In this document: positions 53,933 to 63,826 of the stretch, one piece after another | Layout of the letters: each line of letters begins with the position of its first letter | Position numbering within the stretch: the first letter of the stretch is position 1 | From: UBA981 sp942490995 | Lineage (GTDB): Bacteria > Pseudomonadota > Gammaproteobacteria > Ga0077536 | Assembly: GCA_942490995.1 (NCBI GenBank) | Contig: CALOBG010000107.1 | Coordinates: 1 to 64,000, forward strand | Length of the DNA stretch: 64,000 nucleotides | Reading direction: 5' to 3' | Made by a program: the position numbers and the translations under genes | Notes under the pieces: model-generated | What the model was told of the DNA's origin: nothing | Databases searched by the model: none | What the model saw: the letters and a program-made list of their open reading frames with translations, nothing else

Positions 53933-55531
53933 TCAGCGCAGCGGGGGCGCGACGTGCTGCAGTCGCACCAGCGTACCGGTCGGACGGCCGGTGTGCTTGT
54001 TCGGGTAATTGGACAGCGCGGTCCAGACATCGCCGTTGGAATAGTCAATCGCAATCATGCGCCCGAAAGCCTGTGCAGCCGGCAAGCGGTATACGCTGAA
54101 GGTGTCGGTCTGTGGGTCGAAACGATACAGCGAGTTGGCGCCGTTGCCGACCACCCATACGGTTGCGGTGGCGCCGTCGTAGCGCGCGGCATAAGGAAAC
54201 GTATCCGCATCCGGGAGCGCGATCTCGCGCAGTTTGTCGGCCTCGATATCGTACATCGCCAGGGTGCCGTAGCCCGAGTTCGGGATCCACAGGCGGTCCT
54301 GGGTATCGATATCCATCCGGTGCGGCGCGCTGTGCGGCCGCGGCATCTGTTTTTCGACCACAGCGCCGCTGCGCGGATCGAGGTAGCCAAAGGTGTTCTC
54401 GTTGTACTTTGTAAACCAGACGCGCTCCCTGCTGTCGAGAGCGACGCCATAGGTGGTGTCCGCTGTCACCGAGCAGAGCATATTCAACGATCTCACCGGT
54501 GTCGGGGTCGAGGCTCGCGATCGCATTGCTGCCGAATTCCGACAGCCACATGCGGCCGCTGGAATCGAACTTGACGAGGCCATGTTCGTCATAGGCCAAA
54601 CGAGTGGATCAGCGAGCCACGCTGAAATCCGGCGTAGATGCGAAACGCTTCTTCACGGGGGTCGAAACGCGCCACCATGTCGGTCAACTGCAGCGATGAT
54701 CCAGAGACTAACCGGCTGCGTCGAGGTGCAGGGTATGCATGCCCGCCACCGGCACCGGCGGCGGTGGTGCTTCTGCGCGCCGGTGCGCAGGTCGACCCGG
54801 ATCAGGCGGTCGTGAGGATAATCGCCCGCCCAGGCGGCACCGGTCGCCGGCTCGATGATCATGTCGTGGACCCAACTGTCGCTGGCGCCCAGGTGGTACA
54901 TGGTTGTGACCACCCCGGCGCTGGCAGCGGTGCCGGGTTCGGACACCGTGTTGGCTGCGGGTTGTTGTCCGAATCCATGTGCCAGCAGCCAGTCGGCGAG
55001 CTCGGCGTTGTCGATATCAGGGATCACGCTGTAGACATCAGCCCGCCGCGCATCAGTGCGATGGCGGCGATCCATTCGTCACGGCTGCGTTTGCGGCGCA
55101 CGGCTTCGGCGCCGATGTCATGACAGATCGTGCAACCGGTGATGAAGCGCGCTTTTTCGGCGCTGTCCGGCAGCGCCGCAGTACAGGCATTGCCCGGAAG
55201 TTGCGCTTGTGTGTCAGTGCTCATCCGCAGGCAGAAGTCATGCTGCCCCGCCGTTCGCGGTGAGCCGAAAACCGTCGGCGCGCGACGCTTCGTAGCCGAA
55301 CTTTTCTGAACTCAGCGAGTAGTCGCCGGGGAACAGTTCGTCAATGCGATAAGCGCCCTGGCGGCCGCTGACGACGGTTACCGCCATGCCGCGGTTCCCG
55401 GCGTCGGCGCTGACGAAAGCACCGGCAACCGGTTCGCCGTCCGCGTCGAGCACGATTCCGGAAAGGCTCGCGGCCTCAGCCGCACCCCAGCCGAGGATCA
55501 AGGTCGCCGTAATTGCGTAGAAGCGTTTCAT
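53933..55531 (-). pseudogene. exported carboxypeptidase-regulatory / cytochrome c / streptogramin-lyase-like protein, frameshifted
   Basis: Five consecutive pieces read as one ~530-aa protein. A signal peptide (MKRFYAITATLILGWGAAEA) is followed by a carboxypeptidase-regulatory-like beta domain (SLSGIVLDADGEPVAGAFV ... YRIDELFPGDYSLSSEKFGYEA), a haem-binding CTICH motif in a cytochrome c-like region (FITGCTICHDIGAEAVRRK), then a virginiamycin B lyase/SMP-30-like beta propeller (ASDSWVHDMIIEP, DSSGRMWLSEFGSNAIASLD, DSRERVWFTKYNENTFGYLD, DTQDRLWIPNSGYGTL). Frames shift near 55247, 55035, 54765, 54600 and 54475. It probably acts in the periplasm, perhaps with the PQQ dehydrogenase 4 kb away. Confidence 0.7.
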
Positions 55532-55598
55532 GGCGGTGAGCGCCCGCGTTCACAACATCTGCAGGTTCCGATTTGGAACCCTCAGTCGGCTGTTTACA

Positions 55599-55612
55599 TT
55601 GATCCCGGTCAA
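55599..55612. promoter_or_regulatory. FNR/Anr-like box
   Basis: TTGAT-CCCG-GTCAA matches TTGAT-N4-ATCAA at 9 of 10 positions and lies 68-81 bases upstream of the cytochrome/lyase-like gene. A GGTTCC-N5-GGAACC dyad (55563-55580 region) is also present. The rest of this 227-base gap shows nothing further. Confidence 0.4.
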
Positions 55613-55758
55613 TTGCGGCCGCACGCGGCGCCCGCGTAGGCGCGTTACCTAGCGTTCAGATCATTTCGACGGCGCGTTCGCACCGCGAGCAGGTAGCGGG
55701 TCCGACGCGTACAGAACGGAAGCGGATTTATCGACTCGCGAAGCCCGCTATGAGCCGT

Positions 55759-56193
55759 TTAAGTCGGTGAAGCGCCGTCGATGCGGCCCTTGAGGACGCT
55801 CTGGTGCCAGCACAGGATCGTCCAGCGACCGTCGAGCAGCGCCCAGGTCAGGGTAAAACCCATGAAACGCTGACGAAAACCGCAATCGCGCGGCTTGCCG
55901 CGAAAGGTCGAGAAGCCGGCGACGTGGCCGGTCTGGCCAGCCACGACAAAGTGCAGTTCACGCGGCAGCCACTGGAAAAACTCCCACACGCCCTTACCGC
56001 CGTTACTGGTCGCATGAAAGGCGATGTGATCGATGAACTCCGCCTTGCTCATGCGCCACGGAAAATCTTCGTCGAGGATATCCGCGTCCTCGTGGAACCA
56101 GGCGTAGAAGTCGTCGAGCCGGCCTTCGTTAAGTGCCGAACACCAGTCGTTGAACGCTTGCTCGAGGGATGCCGTGGTGGCTTCAGTGGTCAT
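55759..56193 (-). CDS. SnoaL/NTF2-like protein
   Basis: A 144-aa protein with a SnoaL-like start (SLEQAFNDWCSALNEGRLDDFYAWFHEDADILDEDFPW in pieces) and the closing WTILCWHQS strand. The function is unknown; a polyketide-cyclase-like or hydrolase role is possible. GGGAG seven bases before ATG 56193 decides the start. It is intact despite frameshifted neighbours, and lies 15 bases downstream of an LLM oxidoreductase on the same strand, suggesting one operon. Confidence 0.72.
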   Translation of the reverse strand: MTTEATTASLEQAFNDWCSALNEGRLDDFYAWFHEDADILDEDFPWRMSKAEFIDHIAFHATSNGGKGVWEFFQWLPRELHFVVAGQTGHVAGFSTFRGKPRDCGFRQRFMGFTLTWALLDGRWTILCWHQSVLKGRIDGASPT

Positions 56194-56207
56194 AGTCAGA
56201 CTCCCTA

Positions 56208-57189
56208 TCAATGTGGGAAATGCGGTAACACCTCTTTGGCGAACAACTGCCAGGATTCGTCGTTCGCTGCGGCCATCATGTAGTAGGTGACCCCGGTATC
56301 GGCGATCCGCTCGGCGAGTGTATCGCGAACTTGCGCCGGGGTGCCGAGCAGGGCGATGGGTGAGCGTTGCGCCGAGGCGTAGTCCGCGAAGCCGAGGTTG
56401 CTGGCCATGTCGCGCAGGCCGCTGTCGTTCTCATCCCGCGACATGCCGAGCAGAAGCAGGCCGCCGAGTTCCATCTCGGCGGCGGATCGCGCCCCTTGGC
56501 GCGCATCAGCTCGTGCAGCATCGCGATCTTCTTTTTCATCACGTCCATGGTGAACCTGACGGTAGCGACCGGATCGTTGGGGAAGTCCTTGCCGTTCGAC
56601 GTCGGCGGGATAATGTTCAGGATCGTCGCTTCCGCGGCCGCCAGCTTCAGCAACGACGGCGCCGAGCCGCCAAGCATGATCGGCGGATACGGTCGCTGTG
56701 CAGGCCGCGGCAGATTGCCGGCGTCCTCAATCGAAAAGTAGTGGCCCTTGAACGCGGGCGCGTCCTGCGTCCACATCGCTTTCAGCACCTGCACACATTC
56801 GGCAAGTTCCTCGACCCGCTGCGCGGTGAAGGAAACGGGTAACCATGGGCAGCGTACTCGGTGCCCTGCCAGCCGGCGCCGAGCCCCAGGATCAGGCGCC
56901 CTTCACTGGCCAGATCGAGCGTCGTCGCGACTTTTGCCAGCAGCGGCGGGGTGCGAAACGAGGCTGCGGCGACCGCGGAGGCGAGCTTGATCCGTTTCGT
57001 GACCATCGCCATCGCGGTCAGCACGGTGAAACATTCGAGCTGCGGCGTGCGCGCATTGCCGAACGGCGAGTAGAAGTGATCGTTGACGGAGACCGAATAA
57101 AAACCCCTCGCCTTCAGCGCGGCGGGCCGCTGCAAGCGCTTCCTGACATCATTGGGCAGCAGAAACAAACCGAATCGTGGTGGATACAT
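56208..57189 (-). pseudogene. LLM-class flavin-dependent oxidoreductase with two frameshifts
   Basis: Three pieces make one luciferase-like protein of about 325 aa. The first has MYPPRFGLFLLPND, FYSVSVNDHFYSPFG and GRLILGLGAGWQGTEY; the second VLKAMWTQDAPAFKGHYFSIEDA and PPIMLGGSAPSLLKLAA; the third MELGGLLLLGMSRDEND and PIALLGTPAQVRDTLAERI. Frames change near 56830 and 56480. Substrate is unknown. Confidence 0.78.
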
Positions 57190-57285
57190 TGTCAGACTCC
57201 CGGCTGGCGCGTCGACACGACGACGTCGCCGTAGATGTTAACCCCGATAGGAGGCCTGGTCAGAGGGGGCCTGCCTGGTTCCCGC

Positions 57286-58194
57286 TCAGGTGCGACGCCC
57301 CAGAAACGTCGTGATGTGTGCGGCGATTTCGTAGAGATGGGTTTCGATCGCGAAATGGCCGGCGTCGTAATAGTGGATTTCAAGGTCGCGGACATCGGCC
57401 CTGAATGCCTCGGCGCCCGCGGCCGGGTAGTACGGATCGTTGGCGCCCCAGATCGCGAGGAGCGGCGGCTGGTGTTCACGCAGATAGGCCTGGGCTTCCG
57501 GCAAGCGGTTGAGGATGTAGTCGCAGTAGGAAATCAGGAAGTCGACCTGGATATCGAACTGGCCGGGACGTTGGAACAGCGCGTAATCGAGGTTGTAGGT
57601 ATCGGGCGAGACGAGACTGGGATCACAGGCGCCGGCCACATAGGGGTATTTGGTGTATTCAAAGGACAGCGCGCCGACCATGCGCTGGCGACGCTCGACG
57701 GTCGGGTCCTGGTAGAGTTCGACCAGGGCCTGCCACTCCGCGTCGTCAGCATTGACCACCCCGACATTGTAGGCGGCCCCGTTCTGCGAGATGACCGCGG
57801 TGATGCGCTCGGGCCGCGACCCGGCCATGATCCAGCCGATCAGCGCACCGAAATCAGTGAGGTATACGGCGTAGCTGTCCAGGCCGATCGCTTCGGTCAG
57901 GCCCGTCATCGTGCGCGCGATGTTATCGAAGGTATACGCGTAGTCTGCGGTTGATGGTGTGGCGGAGTGGCCGAGTCCGGGGAAGTCCGGTGCAACCACG
58001 CGGAAATTCTCCGCCAGCAGCGGCATCAGTTCGCGAAATTCGAACGACGAGGACGGCCATCCATGCAGCAGCGGGATCGCCGGTGCGTCTATCGATCCCG
58101 CCTCGCGATAAAAAACACTGACACCATCAATATCGACGGTTCGGTAATGGACGCGGGTTTTGTGCGCGGCGGGGCGGATCGCGTTGATGGACAT
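57286..58194 (-). CDS. alpha/beta hydrolase, epoxide hydrolase/haloalkane dehalogenase-like
   Basis: An intact 302-aa hydrolase. The oxyanion motif is HGWP (44-47), the nucleophile elbow is YLTDFGALIGW with an aspartate at the nucleophile position (Asp114), and the late YDAGHFAIETH carries the catalytic His. An aspartate nucleophile indicates an epoxide hydrolase or dehalogenase mechanism rather than a serine esterase. It is directly upstream of nothing else on its strand except the acetoacetate decarboxylase-like gene four bases away, so the two form an operon. Confidence 0.87.
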   Translation of the reverse strand: MSINAIRPAAHKTRVHYRTVDIDGVSVFYREAGSIDAPAIPLLHGWPSSSFEFRELMPLLAENFRVVAPDFPGLGHSATPSTADYAYTFDNIARTMTGLTEAIGLDSYAVYLTDFGALIGWIMAGSRPERITAVISQNGAAYNVGVVNADDAEWQALVELYQDPTVERRQRMVGALSFEYTKYPYVAGACDPSLVSPDTYNLDYALFQRPGQFDIQVDFLISYCDYILNRLPEAQAYLREHQPPLLAIWGANDPYYPAAGAEAFRADVRDLEIHYYDAGHFAIETHLYEIAAHITTFLGRRT

Positions 58195-58197
58195 GGT

Positions 58198-59003
58198 TCA
58201 GCCCGCGCTCGCGGCGATATGCGGCTCGCGGTAGCGGGCGGCTTTCGGGTAGCCGGTCAGGTCGTCATAAGCGCGCCCATAGATATACGGCAGATAACGG
58301 TCACCGTCGTCCAGTTCGACTGAGGCACTGACGTGGTAGATGCTTTCCCCGAAGTAGTGCCGCGCCGCGCCCAGCCCAAGGATAGGGATCTCACCGAGGG
58401 GATCGTAGGGCCCACTGTTGAGTGCCAGTGTCGCACTGGCTTCGCGTACCCAGTCGAGGCGGGACGTGACGTGGTGAACGAACGCGCGGGGCGGCGCCTG
58501 CAGCCCGCCGGTCGGCGACAGCCAGGCTTTCAGCTCGAGCGCATTTGACTGCACCGTCATCGGGCCGAGGTCACTACCGACCGTTGCGTCGATTTCGGCC
58601 AGGCGGTGACCGTCGCGAGAACCGTAGGCATACAGGCGCGAGCCGTCGATGTGCAGGGCGCTGGACGCGGTCTTCTTGACCTCGCCCCAGGTCACGCCCG
58701 AGGGTGAGCGGCATGCTCGCCGCTGATCAGCATCGACAGTGCGTACTGCCCTTCGTACTCGCGAAAGCGTGCGTTCAGCACGGTTGTGCAGACATTGAAA
58801 TCCCCGCACATCTCGCTCTGCATGTGGCCGATCCGGACCAGCCCGGTCGGTTCCGCGATCGGTTCGAAGCCGGGCGGCAGGACGCTGCGGACAAATTCCG
58901 GGGTGGTTCGAAACTCTGTCGAAACGCCGACCACCGTGAACCGTGCCGGCTCGAACAGGGCACGGATTTCGTAGACGCGCTAGTCCGTCGTGACAAAGCC
59001 CAT
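58198..59003 (-). pseudogene. acetoacetate decarboxylase-like gene with an in-frame TAG and a frameshift
   Basis: A family-like protein of about 265 aa: TTPEFVRSVLPPGFEP, MQSEMCGDFNVCTTVLNARF and, in a second frame, TWGEVKKTASSALHIDG (the E-x-K-K region holding the Schiff-base lysine of acetoacetate decarboxylases). The frame changes near 58700. From ATG 59003, which has a perfect AAGGAGG site, codon 8 is TAG (58980-58982) before RVYEIRALFEP. A single substitution there is likely, since everything downstream is conserved. Confidence 0.72.
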
Positions 59004-59090
59004 GAGTTCCTCCTTGCGTGTTATTCGCTGAGACTGGAGTCGATATCTAGACATGTGATCATAGATGACAATGCAACAGGAGGTCATCCC

Positions 59091-59767
59091 GTGGCTGAGC
59101 ACGCACTCGACATCGGGTCCATCGAACGCCGGACCCTCAACGAACTCGCCTATGACCGCCTGAAACGCCCTGCTGTCAGGACGTCTGCAGCCTGGCCCGC
59201 TGGACACCCTGCGCCAGCTCGCGCAGGAACTCGGCACCAGCATCATGCCGGTGCGCGAAGCCGTGGCGCGACTGGCGGCGGAGCAAGCGGTGGAGTCCCG
59301 CGCAATCCCGGCATTCGTATCCCGCTGCTCGAGGCTCACGACTGGGCCGAGATCCAGGAACTGCGCATCGAACTCGAAGGTGAAACCGTTGCGCGCCGCG
59401 CTCGAGCCGGACCGAGATATCGCCGTCATGCGCGCGGGCTGCGAACGCGCTCGGCAAGCGGCACTGGCCGGCGAATTTACAGGAGACCCTGGAAGCCAGC
59501 AGCGATTTCCAGTCTCAATTTTCAGACCGCGCGCACTCAGGTCACAATCCGATTTGTCAAACACTGCGCATGCGAACCATTCCCGCGCACTGCACGCAGG
59601 CGTTGCAACATCCGCCACCGAACGCCCGCCTTTTCTTGAGCGTACGCTCAGTAACGACGCCGCCGTTATCGCCGCCATTGAGCAGGGCGACGCCGGGCTC
59701 GCTCGACGGACAGCGCAGTGACATCGAGGCGCTGCGTGCATTCGTCGAGGAAGTGACGCCACGGTGA
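59091..59767 (+). pseudogene. GntR-family regulator, frameshifted
   Basis: From GTG 59091 (AGGAGG seven bases upstream) the protein starts as an FCD-type GntR regulator (IERRTLNELAYDRLKR), then shifts frame to LDTLRQLAQELGTSIMPVREAVARLAAEQAV, then to RIPLLEAHDWAEIQELRIELEGETVA, and ends in AAVIAAIEQGDAGLA and DIEALRAFVEEVTPR. At least four single-base shifts interrupt it. It is divergent from the decarboxylase/hydrolase pair and would be their likely regulator. Confidence 0.68.
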
Positions 59768-59831
59768 GCGATCGCATGCCAGCTAACGCAGACGTTTGTC
59801 TGCGCGCCCAGACAGCCGAGGAGACACGCCA

Positions 59832-61635
59832 GTGCGATTGATTTTCTGCCTGATGGCCGCGCTCGTGATCGCCGCACCGGCGAACGGCGATCCGGACGCG
59901 GACGGCAAACGCCTGTTCGAGGGCAACTGCGCCTATTGCCATGTTCGAAACCTGCCGCGCATGCCTACCTGGCAGAGCTCAAGGACAAGGATCCGCGCAC
60001 CGTTTATGCAGCAGTCAGCGCCGGACTGATGGCACCTTATGCGCGCCAGCTTTTCGCATGACGAACGGCGCGCGGTCGCCGGAAATGCGCGACCGGCAAA
60101 CCGCTCGAATTTGCCTCCGGCGCCGCGGCGATCCCGCGCGAGGCGTATTGCAAAGCTAAACCGGAACACGGCATCAGCAACGTCGATTCCGGCTGGAACG
60201 GCTGGGGCAACGACCTCGCCAATGCCCGTTTTCAGTCCGCTGCGCGCTGGTCATCGGCGGCAAACGTGCCGGGCTGACGCTCAAATGGGTTTTCGGCGTG
60301 CCGGCAATGGAGACGATGTCAGGACAACCGGTAGTTGCTGACGGGCGCTGTTTTTTGGCACCATCTCAGGCCTCGTGGTCGCCCTCGAGCGCGGTATCCG
60401 GTTGTGCGCTGTGGGCGTTTGAAGCCGGCGCAGGCGTGCGCACCGCGCTGGTGCTCGGCAAGCTCGGCAACGGCAGCGTAAGCCTCTTTTTTGGCGACCT
60501 CGGCGGTACCGTGTACGCGATCGATCCCGACACCGGCGTCGAACGTTGGCGCCTGCTGGCCGACGGGCACCCCCGCACGCGCATCACCGGCGCCCACCTA
60601 TCGCAACGATCGGCCGCCGTACGCTGTCTTCGCTCGAAGAGGTTGCCGGCGGCATGCCGGATTACGAATGCTGTACGTTTCGTGGCGGTACTGGGCGTTG
60701 ATGCCGTCACCGGTGGTGGTATGGAGGCGGTACACCATCGCTGAAGCGCCCTCGAAGCGCGGCAAAAACAAGGTCGGCGCGCAGCGCTGGGCGCCATCGG
60801 GGGCCGCGGTATGGACCGCGCCGACGCTCGAACCCGCCACCAATACGCTACCTGGTCACCGGCGACGGCTATTCCGTCCCGCGGCGCCGGAGTCCGATGC
60901 CGTCATGGCGCTCGCCATGGATACCGGCACGGTCAAGTGGATCACCCAGACTACCGCCGGCGACGCTTACACGGTGGCATGCATGGACCACACGCCGGAA
61001 GCGATGGTCGCCTGTCCGGATTCGAACGGGCCGGATCTCGATTTCGGCGCATCGCCGATCCTGATCCGTAAACCGGACGGTTCGCGGCTGCTCGCCGGTC
61101 AGAAATCAGGCTGGATGTATGCCCTCGATCCGGACACCGGCGCAATCACGTGGAAAACCGAGGTCAGTCAGGGCGGCATCGTCAGCGGCATCAGATGGGG
61201 TTTGCTGCTGATGCCGAGAAGGTTTACGTCGCCATCTCCCTCGCCTACGAAAAAGGCGCCGGCGAAGCTGGCGGCATCGCTGCCCTCGATCTCCGCGACG
61301 GCAAGCTGTAGGAGTACCGCCGCACCAGGGCTCGTGCACCGGTAAGACGCTGTGTAATACCGGCCAGCTCGCCGCCGTCGGTGTTATCGGCGGCGCGGTT
61401 TTTCCCGGCGATCTCGACAGCTTTCTGCGTGCCTGGCGCGAACACGGGCGCGGTCACGCTGAGCGACACCGCCCGCGAGTTCGACACCGTCAACGGGGTC
61501 AAAGCACGCGGCGGCGCCCTGAACGGTCCCGGGCCGGCGATTGCCGCCGGCCACGTCTATGTCAATTCGGGCTACGGTATGTGGAATGTCTGGATGCCCG
61601 GCAATGCACTCATTGCGCAAGCATTGAGCAAGTAG
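59832..61635 (+). pseudogene. PQQ-dependent dehydrogenase with N-terminal cytochrome c domain, multiply frameshifted
   Basis: The start (GTG 59832 after GAGGAG) encodes a signal peptide (LIFCLMAALVIAAPANG) and a haem motif CAYCH. Later pieces in several frames read as a quinoprotein beta-propeller: GGTVYAIDPDTGVERWRLLADG, WAPSGAAVWTAPTLEPATNT, ESDAVMALAMDTGTVKWITQ, GQKSGWMYALDPDTGAITWK. The order cytochrome-then-propeller is that of polyvinyl-alcohol-dehydrogenase-like periplasmic enzymes. At least eight shifts occur between 59960 and 61600, so no intact product can be translated as given. Confidence 0.7.
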
Positions 61636-61664
61636 GGGCGGCTATCGCTCAAGTTTCTGCCATC

Positions 61665-62888
61665 TCATCCGCTTCCGCGCGCGCGATAAAGAAACTGGCC
61701 GGTCAGCCCGAGGCCTTCATCGTTACTCTGCGCGAGGCGTTCGCCGAGCTCACGCAATGTGCTGGCGGCGCGGGTCGAGTGCATGTACCATTCGGGCAAC
61801 TGGCTCGCGGAGGCATCACCGGGTTGTGCGCTGGCGGCCTCGAAGTGGAGCGCCTTCGGATCTTCGGCGGCGAGGCGCACGATCTCCGCCAGCGCCAAGG
61901 TCGTCCGCGGACTGGCCGGCGGCGGATCGTCGAACAACGCGCCGAACAACGTTGCGATCGCCTCCGGCTGCAGGCCACTGACCCCGACACTGGTGCGGCC
62001 TCGCGCGGCAAGCGCGCGGTCGTGCCAGGGCTGCATCTGTGCGATTTCATCGCCGAGTGCGTTGCCGATGGCAGCGCCGCCGCTGAGTTCTGTGGCCGGC
62101 GGACTGAAACTGATCGGGCAGGCCCAGCCGCTCTGTTCGCCGGCGCTGGGCGGCGCATCGAGGGGATAGTCCTCGATCAGCGGACCTTGTTTCGCCTCCA
62201 GCAGTCGCAGTGCGGCGAGTACAACCTCGCGCTGAAACTGGGGGTTGTCGGGTGGTCCGAACGGGCGCCCGAGTTCAAACGATACCCACAGCGCGCGCGG
62301 CGGTCGCGTTTTTTCGGTGTGTAGACGGATCAGCGAGATCTGCGTCGTCGCGATCCCGGCTCCTTCCAGAAATGTGCCATCCCGCCCACGGCGCGCGTGC
62401 AGAACGGTCAGACCGAGGCCAGCAGGACCGCGTCGACGGCGTCGTTTGTCGAACAGCGGTACGAGATGTTCAATCGCCGGCGCCATCTGTTCCGGCGCCG
62501 ATGCACCCATGAACGAATAATGGTAGTCCGCAACCGATCCGACCACGCCATCGGTCGCCATTCGGCCAGTCGATCGATGGGAAGCAACGTTGATATCCTG
62601 CTGAAAACCACTGCGATCGTAGTTGGTCGAGACATGGCTCATCACAATATCGGCCGCCGGCGTCGCACCGGGGATGATGCGGTAGTCACCGGCGCGCCGA
62701 AAGTCGGTGGCCGGTCGCCCAGGGTGAACGGTCGGTCGCCGCGAACCTGCAAGCCCGCGGTGGAGATGATGGCCACGCGGCGCTCGGCTAGCGGCGGACC
62801 GGTCACCAACGGCGCGCTGTCACAACTCGCATTCGAGCGCTTCGAGATGAGGGCGCAGCCCATCGGGAGTATCGGCGAGACGAACCAT
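61665..62888 (-). CDS. GrdB/PrdB-like reductase family protein, candidate selenoprotein with UxxC, frameshifted
   Basis: About 405 codons of the glycine/sarcosine/betaine/D-proline reductase selenoprotein B family. Pieces run MVRLADTPDGLRPHLEALE, PLVTGPPLAERRVAIISTAG, MSHVSTNYDRSGFQQDINV, DGVVGSVADYHYSFMGASA, then DAVDAVLLASV-TGA-PFCTRAVGGMAH, then GIATTQISLIRLHTEKTRPP and WVSFELGRPFGPP to the end. The TGA (62408-62410) is exactly where this family has Sec in U-P-x-C. Single-base indels, mostly in short homopolymers (AAA near 62450, TTT near 62368), break other parts, but none is needed at the TGA itself. ATG 62888 has AGGAG upstream. Confidence 0.7.
62383..62393 (-). promoter_or_regulatory. 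candidate bacterial SECIS hairpin
   Basis: In the mRNA, CGCC-GUG-GGCG forms a 4-bp stem whose loop begins with G at 19 bases after the UGA; weaker pairing can extend it outwards (UGC with GCA). Position and loop fit bacterial SECIS elements. Confidence 0.4.
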
Positions 62889-63028
62889 GTTGTACTCCTG
62901 TACGTCGAGGATGCTTGCCAACGGCCGCAGGGCCGCACGACAAGCACACAGTATATGCATTTTGAGTTCCAGTCAGGTTCCGACAGTAGCCCTTCCCCTC
63001 GAGTCATACGTCGTCATAATCACCGGAT

Positions 63029-63826
63029 ATGCTCAAAAATTTCCGCATCTTCATTCTCCTGTTCATCCTGGTCAACGTCGCCCTGACCAGCTGGCTGACG
63101 ACGACACGCACAACGAGTTAGGACCAGCCGTTGGAAGTTGTTGACTACGCTATTGATGGCGACGGCAGCGACGCCAGCCGCGCCTACATAGCCGCGTTGA
63201 ACGCCAGGGATTTCGAAGTTCGGTCGAGACGTTTTTCGCCGACATCGAGGTACATTTTTTTGTGCGTGAAGCCCGTCGCTACGGCCTTGCCCTGGAGCTG
63301 CCGGTAAACATCGAATACGCCGGCGAGCGGACAGCGCAGCCGCCGCGGCCGCCGACTCAGGGCTCGACGCTGGCGGTCATGTTAGGGAGTTTGAAGCTGC
63401 GCTTCTGGGCGTTATGGCAGGACGATTACCCTTACCCGCAGGATGTCGAAGTCTTCGTGCGTTATTTCGATCCCGAACTAACGACTACGGTGGCGCATTC
63501 GATGGGACTGCAGAAAGGCCACATCGGCGTGGTCAACGCGTTCGCTTCAAAGCGCATGAAAAAGGAAAACCATGTCGTCATCGCCCACGAATTGCTGCAC
63601 ACCCTGGGGGCCAGCGACAAGTACGATCCGGCGACCAATCAGCCGTTGTTCCCCGATGGCTACGGCGACCCGCAACAACAACCCTTGTACCCGCAGTCGA
63701 AAGCCGAACTGATGGCCGGTCGACGGGCCGTCACCGACCGTCCGGCCGAGCCGCCACGGCAACTCAGGGGAAGTGGTGATCGGGCCGGCGACCGCGCAGG
63801 AAATCAACTGGCTGCGCAGCGAATGA
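63029..63826 (+). pseudogene. membrane-anchored zinc metallopeptidase-like protein with in-frame TAG and frameshift
   Basis: The protein begins with an N-terminal membrane anchor (FRIFILLFILVNVALTSWLT). Codon 31 is TAG (63119-63121) where TGG would continue into DQPLEVVDYAIDGDGSDASR. After a shift near 63215 the frame VETFFADIEVHFFVREARR continues to VVIAHELLHTLGASDKYD, an H-E-x-x-H zinc motif followed by a third-ligand-like Asp/Tyr region, and ends QEINWLRSE. The substrate and family are not known to me. The window's last 170 bases hold no recognisable gene. Confidence 0.6.

Noticed and set aside
58980..58982. TAG in the acetoacetate decarboxylase-like gene as pyrrolysine
   Set aside because: It lies at codon 8, outside any catalytic site, in a stretch rich in frameshifts; a base error or mutation is simpler.
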